A stretch of DNA of 64,000 nucleotides from CAINVV01 sp963663005 (GTDB lineage: Bacteria > Bacteroidota > Bacteroidia > Bacteroidales > Prolixibacteraceae), in contig CAXXHH010000014.1 of NCBI GenBank assembly GCA_963663005.2, positions 62,001-126,000 of the forward strand. Direction: 5' to 3'. Positions 16,199 to 24,845 of this stretch are shown piece after piece (position 1 is the first letter of the stretch; every line of letters begins with the position of its first letter). Under the pieces are notes generated by a model. It saw only the letters and a list, made by a program, of their open reading frames with translations. It made no database searches and was not told the origin of the DNA. Both the position numbers and the translations under genes were made by a program.

Positions 16199-18388
16199 TC
16201 AAGCTCCGAGCTCGAGTTGATTTCTTACCAGGTTGAAATAATGCCCTTTCAGATCAATTAATTCCAGATGGGTACCCTGCTCTACAATTTCTCCCTTATC
16301 GAGTACTATTATCTGATCGGCGTTACGCACGGTACTCAACCGATGGGCAACGACGACGACTGTCCGACCTTTGTAAAACTGATCCATGTTTTCCATGATC
16401 ACCTTTTCATTGTTGGCATCCAGCGCATTGGTCGCCTCATCAAAGAAAAGGAAATCCGGCTCCTTGTAGATCGCACGGGCAATCAGGATCCGCTGCTTTT
16501 GTCCCTGACTAAGCCCAACTCCTTCCTGACCGATCTTAGTCTGATAACCCAACGGCAACCCTTCTATATAATCCTGAATATTTGCCATTTTTACGGCATT
16601 CAGTAACCTTTGCCTATCGATTTTATCAAAACCCACGGCTATATTATTCATAATTGTGTCGGAAAAGATAAAGCCATCCTGCATAACCACGCCGCATTTC
16701 TCCCGCCATAGTTGTGTAGAGAAGTGTGACAGATTGATCTCTCCGAGGTGGATCGATCCGGATACGGGAGGATAGAAACCTAGCATCAGTTTCATGAGTG
16801 TGGTCTTTCCACTCCCGCTCATTCCCACTATTGCCGTTGTTCTGTTCTCCGGGATATGCAATGATATTTTCTTTAATACCATTGGAGACCGCGGGCCTTC
16901 GTATTGAAAATTAAGATCCTTGAGTGTAATCTCCTTATTGTCCGGGAATAGTGTGATTTTGTGTTCTTCCGGATCCTCTTCATTTGGCTTTTTGTGAATC
17001 TCATTCAAACGTTCCAGCGAGATCATGGCGTCTTGCGTAGTCTGGATAAACTCCATCAGACTGTTTAGCGGACTATTCATCTGACCAATAATATATGAAA
17101 CTGCGACCATTGCGCCTATGGTTATTTGCCCATCGATGACCAACCTGGCAGCAATAAAACTGATCAGTATGTTTTTCAGCTGATTAATAAAAGTTGAACC
17201 GATGGTTTGAGTTTGTGTCAATGAAAGCCGCCTGATGTTTACCTGAAACAACCTTGCCTGAATACGCTCCCACTCCCATCTCTTTTGCTTTTCGCAATTA
17301 TTGAGTTTGATATCCTGCATCCCGGTCATCAGTTCTATTAATTTCGCCTGATTTTCGGATAACTGGGTAAACCTTCTATAATCAAGTTCCCTTCTTTTTT
17401 TCAGGAAAAGAAGAATCCACAAAACATAAATTATGCTCCCTACTAAAAATACCCCCAGAATAATCCAGCTGTAAAGAGCCAACACTATTGAAAAGATGAT
17501 AAGGTTAACCATTGAAAACAGGACATTCAATGATTGGTTTGTCAGGAAATTTTCAATTCGCGTATGATCTCCTATGCGCTGCAGCATATCTCCAACCATT
17601 TTGGTGTCGAAAAAGCTTATCGGCAGGCGCATTAATTTTATCAAAAAATCTGAGATCAATGAAATATTCAGACGAGTTGTCAGGTGCAGGAGAATCCAGC
17701 TTCTGATCAGGTCAACCGAAGTCTGGGAAATGAAAAGTATTAATTGTGCAACCAGGATTAAAGTAACAAACCCAAGATCGTTGTTATTGATACCCACATC
17801 AACCATTGACTGAGTGAGCAATGGGAAAATCAGCTGAAATATACTTCCCAATATCAATCCGGCAAAAAGTTGCCAGAGGAATTTCTTCTGATTGCGCAGA
17901 TAAGAAAAGAGATAGGAAAGTGAAGATTTGTCGATTTTTTCATCTGCCAGATTATAAAAATCCGGCGTCGGCTCAAGAATAAGCGCCAATCCTTTTGCCT
18001 TTGAAGCATCAGAATGCCCACACCAACCCTTCAAAAATTCGGCTTCCTGGTAAGTTATTAATCCGTAGGCAGGATCGGCGACAAAAACCTTACCCTTTTT
18101 GAAAGCATAAACCACTACGAAGTGCTCCTCTTTCCAGTGAACAATAGCAGGTAACGGAACCTGTTCTGTAAGCTGCTGATAGGCAACTCTGGCGCCAACG
18201 GATCTCATCCCTATTGATTCCGCTGCATCGGACAATCCCAAAAAAGATACACCCTCTCTGGTCAGAAAACTTCTCTCCCGAATGGTCTGCAGAGAAAAAT
18301 TTTTGCCATAAAATTTTGCGATCATCCTTAAACAGGAAGGTCCGCAATCCATGGCATCCAACTGTTTAAAAAAAGGGAAACGTTGCAT
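16199..18388 (-). CDS. Peptidase-containing ABC exporter (C39 peptidase, bacteriocin type)
   Basis: Inner-membrane transporter that cuts double-glycine leaders and exports the mature peptide. The 729 residues have an N-terminal C39 peptidase with catalytic Cys15 (MDCGPSCL), His89 (EEHFVVV) and Asp105 (ADPAYG). Next comes a six-helix membrane domain (about 165-450). The C-terminal ATPase has Walker A GMSGSGKTT (about 517), signature LSQGQKQR (about 626), Walker B FLFFDEATNALD (about 643) and H-loop VAHRLS (about 679). All catalytic residues are present, so it should process leaders. No substrate gene is next to it; a double-glycine peptide gene lies at 54826-54930. Confidence 0.93.
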   Translation of the reverse strand: MQRFPFFKQLDAMDCGPSCLRMIAKFYGKNFSLQTIRERSFLTREGVSFLGLSDAAESIGMRSVGARVAYQQLTEQVPLPAIVHWKEEHFVVVYAFKKGKVFVADPAYGLITYQEAEFLKGWCGHSDASKAKGLALILEPTPDFYNLADEKIDKSSLSYLFSYLRNQKKFLWQLFAGLILGSIFQLIFPLLTQSMVDVGINNNDLGFVTLILVAQLILFISQTSVDLIRSWILLHLTTRLNISLISDFLIKLMRLPISFFDTKMVGDMLQRIGDHTRIENFLTNQSLNVLFSMVNLIIFSIVLALYSWIILGVFLVGSIIYVLWILLFLKKRRELDYRRFTQLSENQAKLIELMTGMQDIKLNNCEKQKRWEWERIQARLFQVNIRRLSLTQTQTIGSTFINQLKNILISFIAARLVIDGQITIGAMVAVSYIIGQMNSPLNSLMEFIQTTQDAMISLERLNEIHKKPNEEDPEEHKITLFPDNKEITLKDLNFQYEGPRSPMVLKKISLHIPENRTTAIVGMSGSGKTTLMKLMLGFYPPVSGSIHLGEINLSHFSTQLWREKCGVVMQDGFIFSDTIMNNIAVGFDKIDRQRLLNAVKMANIQDYIEGLPLGYQTKIGQEGVGLSQGQKQRILIARAIYKEPDFLFFDEATNALDANNEKVIMENMDQFYKGRTVVVVAHRLSTVRNADQIIVLDKGEIVEQGTHLELIDLKGHYFNLVRNQLELGA

Positions 18389-18721
18389 TGGATTCTATCA
18401 GTGTTGGTTAATGCAAATATGCAAATTTTTCAGGACGTTGCTTATTCCCATTTCGGAAAACGGAAAATTAAGGATAGTCAGATTATGTTCGGTACCTATT
18501 GAATAACATGTTTAGTAACATAAAAAATCTGTTACAGTCAGATTACAAATTTGTTTATTTATTGATACAATGCAACTTGAACTTTTTTCGAAATTCCAAA
18601 TTCAAAAATCGAAAATCGAAAATTTTGAGGTCAGTCAAATCATTTTAAATAATTTCTATTTTTGAAGGAATTGAAAATAAGTTTTCTAAACAACCAGATA
18701 ATTTTATTTAAATTTTTCGCT
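18389..18721. other. Divergent intergenic region with short repeats
   Basis: Separates the exporter (leftward) from the EF-G paralogue (rightward). AGTCAGATTA occurs twice, 60 bases apart (18476-18485 and 18536-18545). An inverted pair GTAACA/TGTTAC (18515-18520 and 18530-18535) lies directly before the second copy. These could be operator sites. A -7 element for the rightward gene is at 18657-18664. No peptide gene with a GG leader was found here. Confidence 0.4.
18657..18664 (+). promoter_or_regulatory. -7 element of the promoter for the EF-G paralogue
   Basis: Plus strand TATTTTTG matches TAnnTTTG perfectly. No TTG sits at the normal 19-22 nt spacing. Initiation near 18671 would give a leader of about 50 nt to ATG 18722, and it argues against the 20-codon longer reading frame whose ATG lies at 18662. 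Confidence 0.5.
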
Positions 18722-20878
18722 ATGAAAGTATACCAAACCAGTGAAATCAGGAACATTACGGTGCTCGGAAACTCGGGCGCTGGGAAAACCACCCTTGTAG
18801 AAGCCATGCTCTTCGAGGGTGGAATTATTAACCGCAGAGGTGATGTCAAAAGCAAAAACACTGCATCCGATTACAACCTCGTCGAGCAAGAGTATGGCAA
18901 CTCTGTTCATGAAACAGTGCTTTATACCGAATTTGATGGGTATAAGATTAACATCATCGATACTCCCGGGATGGACGATTTTGTGGGAGGAGTAATACCC
19001 GCTTTAAGTGTCGCAGCAACAGGCTTGCTGGTATTCAACGCCGTTAACGGTGTTGAGGTTGGTACTGAAATTGCCAACAGAAATGCAGAAAGATTTCACA
19101 AACCGTTGATTTTCGTCGTTAACCACTTGGATCACGAAAACACCAACTGGGATAACACAATTGAGATGGCCCGAACAACTTTCGGGAATAAACTGGCTAT
19201 TGTACAATACCCTGTCAATCCGGGTTTAGGATACAACAAAGCCATTGATGTACTCAAAATGAAAATGCTTCAGTGGGGTCCACAGGGCGGAAAACCTGAG
19301 ATACTGGATATTCCTGCTGATGAGCTTGACAAAGCAGAAGAGTACCATAATAATCTAGTCGAAATGGCCGCCGAAAACGATGAGGCCCTCATGGAACTCT
19401 TTTTCGAACAAGGCTCATTGAACGAAGATGAAATGAAAAAAGGACTGAAACTTGGGATGCTGTCCAGAGGATTGTTCCCGGTTTTCTGTACCTCTGCCGC
19501 AAAAGATATGGGCATCCGTCGTTTGATGGATTTTATTGTCAATGTTGCACCAAACCCGGGCGAATTAGCACCTGTGGAGACTGTTGACGGAAAAATGATT
19601 CCGATAAGTGTAAAAGGCCCAACATCCATCTACGTTTTCAAAACTGCTCTTGAGCAACATGTTGGTGAAGTCACCTATTTTAAGGTAATCTCCGGAACAC
19701 TGAAAGAAGGTATGGATTTAACCAATATGGCGAAGAATTCGAAAGAGCGTGTCTCTCAGATTTTTGCCGTAGCTGGAAAAACCAGGACTAAAGTACCTGA
19801 AATGGTTGCAGGAGATATTGGAGCAACTGTAAAATTGAAAGATGTTAAACACAATCATACACTTTGTGAAAAAGACGCGGAAATAGAATTTCCACCCATC
19901 CTTTTCCCAGATCCAAGATACACTACGGCTGTTAAGGCAGTTAATGAATCAGATGAGGAAAAGATGGGAGAATACCTGCACCGGCTTCACGAAGAGGATC
20001 CTACTTATATCATAGAATACTCAAAGGAGCTAAAACAGATTCTGATTCACGGACAGGGAGAATATCATATAAACACACTGAAATGGTATTTCGACAATGT
20101 CTTTAAAATTGATATTCAATTTTTAAATCCTAAGATTCCGTATCGCGAAACGATTACCAAAATTGCCCAGGCCGATTATCGCCATCGTAAACAAAGTGGT
20201 GGATCTGGTCAGTTTGGTGAAGTTCATATGGTTATCGAACCATTCGAAGAAGGAATGCCCGCCCCTACAATGTTTATCATTGATGGGAAAGAAATGAAAG
20301 TTAGTCTTCGGGGTACTGAGGTAACTGAATTGCCTTGGGGAGGGAAGCTTGTTTTCTGCAACTGTATCGTAGGTGGATCTATTGATGCCCGCTTCCATCC
20401 AGCCATTTTGAAAGGGATTATGGAAAAAATGGAAGAAGGGCCACTTACCGGATCATACGCCCGCGATATCCGCGTTTGCATCTATGAAGGCAAGATGCAC
20501 CCGGTCGACTCCAACGAAATCTCCTTCCGCTTAGCAGGTAGAAATGCATTCAGTCAGGCGTTTAAGAAAGCGGGAGCAAAAATTCTGGAACCTATTTATG
20601 ATGTTGAGGTACTTGTACCTGGCGACCGTATGGGAGATGTCATGGGTGATCTTCAGAATCGTCGTGCACTTATTATGGGTATGACCTCTGAAAAAGGATT
20701 CGAAAAAATCGTCGCCAAAGTTCCGTTGAAAGAGATGAATAAATATTCTACCACCTTAAGTTCGGTAACTCAGGGTCGTGCAATGTTCAAAATGAAATTT
20801 GCCAGTTACGAAAAAGTTCCGGCAGAGGTTCAGGATGAATTGCTCAAAACCTATGCAGCTACTCAAACCGAAGAGTAA
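18722..20878 (+). CDS. EF-G paralogue with altered GTPase motifs (EF-G2-like)
   Basis: Translation-factor paralogue of 718 residues with all EF-G domains. G1 is intact (GNSGAGKTT, residues 16-24). Switch I reads VEQEYGNSV instead of the usual ERGITI type. G3 is DTPGMDDF (80-87), so the catalytic His of DTPGHVDF is Met84. G4 is NHLD rather than NKMD (134-137). A Bacteroides EF-G paralogue without GTPase activity, used during starvation, has been described, and these changes fit that class; the assignment is inference. I start at ATG 18722 (MKVYQTSEIRNITVLG); the extra 20 upstream codons lie in the promoter. A strong terminator follows. Confidence 0.88.
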   Translation: MKVYQTSEIRNITVLGNSGAGKTTLVEAMLFEGGIINRRGDVKSKNTASDYNLVEQEYGNSVHETVLYTEFDGYKINIIDTPGMDDFVGGVIPALSVAATGLLVFNAVNGVEVGTEIANRNAERFHKPLIFVVNHLDHENTNWDNTIEMARTTFGNKLAIVQYPVNPGLGYNKAIDVLKMKMLQWGPQGGKPEILDIPADELDKAEEYHNNLVEMAAENDEALMELFFEQGSLNEDEMKKGLKLGMLSRGLFPVFCTSAAKDMGIRRLMDFIVNVAPNPGELAPVETVDGKMIPISVKGPTSIYVFKTALEQHVGEVTYFKVISGTLKEGMDLTNMAKNSKERVSQIFAVAGKTRTKVPEMVAGDIGATVKLKDVKHNHTLCEKDAEIEFPPILFPDPRYTTAVKAVNESDEEKMGEYLHRLHEEDPTYIIEYSKELKQILIHGQGEYHINTLKWYFDNVFKIDIQFLNPKIPYRETITKIAQADYRHRKQSGGSGQFGEVHMVIEPFEEGMPAPTMFIIDGKEMKVSLRGTEVTELPWGGKLVFCNCIVGGSIDARFHPAILKGIMEKMEEGPLTGSYARDIRVCIYEGKMHPVDSNEISFRLAGRNAFSQAFKKAGAKILEPIYDVEVLVPGDRMGDVMGDLQNRRALIMGMTSEKGFEKIVAKVPLKEMNKYSTTLSSVTQGRAMFKMKFASYEKVPAEVQDELLKTYAATQTEE

Positions 20879-20904
20879 TATTCGCTGTCGGAAAACTAAG
20901 TTTC

Positions 20905-20940
20905 AAAACGCTCTTTCTTATCGGGAAGAGCGTTTTTTTT
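20905..20940 (+). terminator. Rho-independent terminator after the EF-G paralogue
   Basis: Perfect 11-base stem AAAACGCTCTT (20905-20915) / AAGAGCGTTTT (20926-20936), loop of 10, continuing into a run of eight T. It ends the EF-G paralogue transcript before the metallo-hydrolase gene. Confidence 0.92.
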
Positions 20941-20972
20941 ATACCTTTATTGAATAAATAAAAACTATCCCC

Positions 20973-22373
20973 ATGAAGATTAAATTTATTGGCGCTGCCA
21001 GAGAAGTTACAGGAAGCAAACACCTGATCACGCTCGAAAATGGTAAAAAAATATTGCTGGATTGCGGGATGTTCCAAGGCAAAGGCATGGAAACTGATTC
21101 TTCGAACAGAAACCTTGGTTTTGACCCAAAAGAGATTGATCACATTATTCTGACTCATGCCCATATAGACCATTCCGGGTTAATACCTTATATGTACAAA
21201 CTAGGATTCCGGGGGTCTGTTATCTGCACAAATGCTACTCGTGACTTGTGCGCGATTATGCTTGTCGATAGCGGACACATTCAGGAACTTGACGTGAAGT
21301 GGTACAACAAGAAGCAGGTAAAACATGGTTTAGAGCCAGTGGAACCCATCTATACCACCGAAGATGCCAAAATGTGTATGGAGTTGTTTATCGGAATAGC
21401 CTTTAATCGCAAATTCTACGTCGACGACTCTGTTAAAGTCCGATTTACGAATAATGGGCATGTGCTTGGAGCTGCCACTGCATATCTTGAAATAACAGAA
21501 AAAGGGGAAACCAAAACAATTGCATATACCGGAGATATCGGCCGCCCCACCAGCCGCGTTTTAAAGGCTCCTGAACCATTCAGACAATGTGACTATCTGA
21601 TTACTGAATCGACATATGGAAACCGACTTCACAATGACATTTCGAATGCTGAGGAGGAGCTTTTAAAAGTTGTCGTGGATACCTGTGTCAAGAAAGAGGG
21701 AAAATTAATTATCCCATCATTTGCTATTGGCCGCACCCAGGATATTGTTTTCACGCTAAACAACTTCTTCAATGCGGGTCTTCTGCCAAAAATTCAGATC
21801 TATGTGGATAGCCCATTGGCAGTAAATGCCACTACTATCTTTCGGGTTCATCAGGAGTGTTTCAACAAAGAGGTGATGCATGTTCTGGAAACCGATCGTG
21901 ATCCGTTTGGCTTCAACTCCTTACATTACGTTACTTCGACGCAGGACTCCAAAAACCTCAATAAATTCAAGAGACCTTGTATCATAATCTCAGCCTCGGG
22001 AATGATGGAAGCTGGTCGGATAAAACATCATCTTGCCAACAATATTTCTAATCCTAAAAATACAATTCTGGTGGTGGGATATTGTGCGCCACGTACCTTA
22101 GGAGCCCGGCTGGTAAACGGCGAGAAAAATGTCTCCATTTTTGGAACTCCATACACCGTCAATGCGGAAATTGCGAGGATTGAAGCTTTCAGTGGTCATG
22201 GAGACTACAATGAGATGCTCGCATTTCTGAGTTGTCAGGATAAAGCGGCAATTAAGAAAATCTTTTTAGTCCACGGCGACTACGAAGCGCAAACATTCTA
22301 CAAAAATGAAATGACAAAAGTCGGCTATTCGAATATCGAAATACCCGAGGCAATGAGTGAAGTGGAAATTTAA
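20973..22373 (+). CDS. MBL-fold beta-CASP metallo-hydrolase (RNA-processing exonuclease type)
   Basis: The 466 residues form a metallo-beta-lactamase fold with a beta-CASP insertion, a family of RNA/DNA nucleases related to CPSF73. Zinc motifs are visible: HAHIDHSG (about residues 55-62), GHVLGAA (about 163), and TGDIGRP. The C-terminal beta-CASP histidines are in ISASGMMEAGRIKHHL and FSGHGDYNEM, followed by FLVHGDYEAQ. Its stop overlaps the citC stop by 4 nt (convergent genes). The exact substrate cannot be told from sequence. Confidence 0.9.
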   Translation: MKIKFIGAAREVTGSKHLITLENGKKILLDCGMFQGKGMETDSSNRNLGFDPKEIDHIILTHAHIDHSGLIPYMYKLGFRGSVICTNATRDLCAIMLVDSGHIQELDVKWYNKKQVKHGLEPVEPIYTTEDAKMCMELFIGIAFNRKFYVDDSVKVRFTNNGHVLGAATAYLEITEKGETKTIAYTGDIGRPTSRVLKAPEPFRQCDYLITESTYGNRLHNDISNAEEELLKVVVDTCVKKEGKLIIPSFAIGRTQDIVFTLNNFFNAGLLPKIQIYVDSPLAVNATTIFRVHQECFNKEVMHVLETDRDPFGFNSLHYVTSTQDSKNLNKFKRPCIIISASGMMEAGRIKHHLANNISNPKNTILVVGYCAPRTLGARLVNGEKNVSIFGTPYTVNAEIARIEAFSGHGDYNEMLAFLSCQDKAAIKKIFLVHGDYEAQTFYKNEMTKVGYSNIEIPEAMSEVEI

Positions 22374-23455
22374 TGCCGACTGTCGCCTGATTTTATCTTT
22401 TGCCGAATTTCCAGGGATTCATCTGAAAAAAGAAATTCCTTCGTCGAATCCGGAAGGAAGTTGACGACCTCGTCCAGCTTGTCCATTTTTATGGCCTGAC
22501 GGATGTTTGAAGCACTGATAAAAATAGGGAGTTTTGAAGAACCTGGGGTCGCCACTTTTCTCATTACCTCAATCACTTCAACACCATAAGAGGGAAGAAT
22601 ATTCTTCATTGCCTGGTTGTATGCTGCCGTTGTTGCACAATACTTTTCGGTACCTACATATCTCTTTTTGATTCCAAGAACAGGAACAACATACTTGGCA
22701 AAAATCTGAACATCCAGTTCTGCCTGCTTCTCCATAACATCGCTGATTGTCTCGTTTTTAAGGAAGTAAGCCGGGAAAATTGAGCCTGAAACAATATACA
22801 TTCCTCCGCGCACCATCCGAACATTCGTAAGATGTGCAATTCCTTTCCTAATCAATTCCCATCTGACTGCAAACGGGAAAGCCGAACGATCTTCCTCAAC
22901 TACAAATAGATAAACCAGTTCATTTTCGGAAGCAGCCTTTTCTATCAAAAATTTATGGCCGTTTGTAAACGGATTGCAATTAACAACAATGGCTGCAATT
23001 GAATTAGTCTCGAAGGTTGACTTTATCGTATCAAGGTATTCCTGATAGGTAATGATCGACTCAAATCCGAATTCGAGAATAGTAAAGAGTGGCGGCGCCG
23101 ACGCAATCTCTGTAAAGCCCAAACCTTTAAAGCGCACTGAATTCTCGGGTCGTGTAAAAACGAAGGTGTGTTTGTATATTTTCAATAGTTTCTCCGTCAT
23201 ATAGGTGACAATCAACGCAAAAGCTGTGGTGTCACGATATTTGGGGGAAACTGCTACATATTTCAGAATTCGACCCTGATGAGAGCCTGTCCCAACCAAT
23301 TCACCTTTAAGGTTATAGACAATCATTGTACATTCCACATCCAGCGGATCGAACTCAAATCCGAGGTCATGGAGAAAATTCTTCACTAATTTTACGTCGA
23401 AGGGATTGTCGAGATCCAATGTCTCCTGACGGAAATCTGTATCTTCAAAAGTCAT
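22370..23455 (-). CDS. citC: [Citrate (pro-3S)-lyase] ligase CitC
   Basis: Acetylates the thiol of the citrate lyase prosthetic group with acetate and ATP, switching the enzyme on. The 361 residues begin with a GNAT-like domain (to about 130) and continue with a nucleotidyltransferase domain marked by VVNCNPFTNGHKFLIEKA (about 155-172). That domain order is the CitC architecture. Its start overlaps the end of the citX-citG gene by 11 nt, and it is the last gene of the operon. Confidence 0.92.
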   Translation of the reverse strand: MTFEDTDFRQETLDLDNPFDVKLVKNFLHDLGFEFDPLDVECTMIVYNLKGELVGTGSHQGRILKYVAVSPKYRDTTAFALIVTYMTEKLLKIYKHTFVFTRPENSVRFKGLGFTEIASAPPLFTILEFGFESIITYQEYLDTIKSTFETNSIAAIVVNCNPFTNGHKFLIEKAASENELVYLFVVEEDRSAFPFAVRWELIRKGIAHLTNVRMVRGGMYIVSGSIFPAYFLKNETISDVMEKQAELDVQIFAKYVVPVLGIKKRYVGTEKYCATTAAYNQAMKNILPSYGVEVIEVMRKVATPGSSKLPIFISASNIRQAIKMDKLDEVVNFLPDSTKEFLFSDESLEIRQKIKSGDSRH

Positions 23456-24845
23456 TGTCTATTTTTGATATTGAAAAAACATGTCGTTGATCGGCTTCCA
23501 TGACCGACCACATAAATAAAGAAACCGCAAGCAAATCGGCAGAACCGCCGGGTGAAATTTCCTCGTCCCGACAGAATTCTATGACTTTCAAATAATTCGC
23601 TTCGTTGAAGTTTTCGAGAGCAAATTTGGAAATACGCCGAAATTCTGCCAGAACCTCCGGCCCCCTGCGATAAAGAATATTTGTGTCATTATTGTTAGAG
23701 GCTATTGCCAAAAAGCATTTTATCATAGCTTCCTCACTCAGGGCTGACACCTGCAACAATTGAGGCAGGCCAAATTCAAAAACGGTACTAAAACCGTTCT
23801 CAGCTTCGCCGCGTGCACCAGGAAAGCCATATTTTTGAAAAGCATCTTCTCCATGGCTCAGACCCGCGTTGACATCACCGGCCAGCTCCTTTCTCACGAT
23901 ATCTTTGCAAATTAACCTGATAATATTTCTAAAATTGTCAATTTCGAAATGATCATTCTCGCTATATAGTTTTCCACAACCAAATAGCGACAAGCCAAGT
24001 AAAAAAATTATCCCTTTTTGCGTATTGACGTTTCTCGTCGCCTCAAACATGGATGTTTCCATGCGCAAGCCAATGTTCCGAATGGTTGGTAAAGCAGCCT
24101 CAAGATTGGCGTCGTGGAAGGATAGTCCTGCTCTCACAAGCTCGCAAAAGCCAATTGAAATGGCCGCCGAAGAATTGACAAACGTCTGATAATTCATATC
24201 GCTGTGACTCCCATTGCTGAACTTGTCAACTAATCCAGGTTTGGGTGTCAGAGAAATTTCAGTGAGGATTGCCTGGAGACCCAATGCTGCGATCCGTTTT
24301 GAAATTGAATTCTCCCGCTCTTCCATGCAAAAACGCTCCATCTTTTTAAACATAAAGGAACGCACTTGCTCAATATCATGGGTATTCTGACGACGACATT
24401 CGATGGCAGGTTTGGCACAACAAAAGAAGCATAATTTCGACTTTCCCGAAGAGATGGCCTGATTGAATTCATCGGTTACGTCCACATCCACAAACCGACC
24501 CAATGGATGATTTTCTTCAAATTTTTCGCAAATCTGCTTAATCTCCTCCAAGCCTTTTGTTCCCGGATGAAAGGGTGCAATTAAAAAATTACCAGCTGCG
24601 TCCTCGGTTTCAAGGGAATCCTTTTCAATAATTTTGACCTGATGCGCTCTCAAATAATAACGTAAATCACTCAAACAGTGTTTAAAAAAAAGCCTTGCAA
24701 TCGAGTTCGTCTTGGGAAATCCCGGCACATTTAAACTCAGGCTCACGCTGGGAAAACCTGTCATGGCGAGGTTCTTCCTCAAGAGTGCCCGTTCTTCCCT
24801 TGCCAATAAGATTGCAAGTAGCGGCTCAACTGTTCTATGCCCCAT
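23445..24845 (-). CDS. citXG: CitX-CitG fusion: makes and attaches the citrate lyase prosthetic group
   Basis: CitG condenses dephospho-CoA with ATP to the triphosphoribosyl precursor; CitX transfers it to the acyl carrier CitD. Here both are one 466-residue protein, as in Haemophilus. The CitX part (about 1-178) has PLGRFVDVDV and the cysteine cluster LCFFCCAKPAIECRR. The CitG part (about 185-466) has LTEISLTPKPGLVDKFSNG and GSHSDMNYQTF. The usual GVNTHKG motif reads NVNTQKG, a His-to-Gln change worth noting. Its start overlaps citF by 11 nt, so translation is probably coupled. Confidence 0.9.
   Translation of the reverse strand: MGHRTVEPLLAILLAREERALLRKNLAMTGFPSVSLSLNVPGFPKTNSIARLFFKHCLSDLRYYLRAHQVKIIEKDSLETEDAAGNFLIAPFHPGTKGLEEIKQICEKFEENHPLGRFVDVDVTDEFNQAISSGKSKLCFFCCAKPAIECRRQNTHDIEQVRSFMFKKMERFCMEERENSISKRIAALGLQAILTEISLTPKPGLVDKFSNGSHSDMNYQTFVNSSAAISIGFCELVRAGLSFHDANLEAALPTIRNIGLRMETSMFEATRNVNTQKGIIFLLGLSLFGCGKLYSENDHFEIDNFRNIIRLICKDIVRKELAGDVNAGLSHGEDAFQKYGFPGARGEAENGFSTVFEFGLPQLLQVSALSEEAMIKCFLAIASNNNDTNILYRRGPEVLAEFRRISKFALENFNEANYLKVIEFCRDEEISPGGSADLLAVSLFMWSVMEADQRHVFSISKIDNDF

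Noticed and set aside
18398..18690. Short frames of 31 and 46 codons near the exporter as GG-peptide substrates
   Set aside because: Neither has a GG motif with the hydrophobic -4/-7/-12 pattern or a plausible core.
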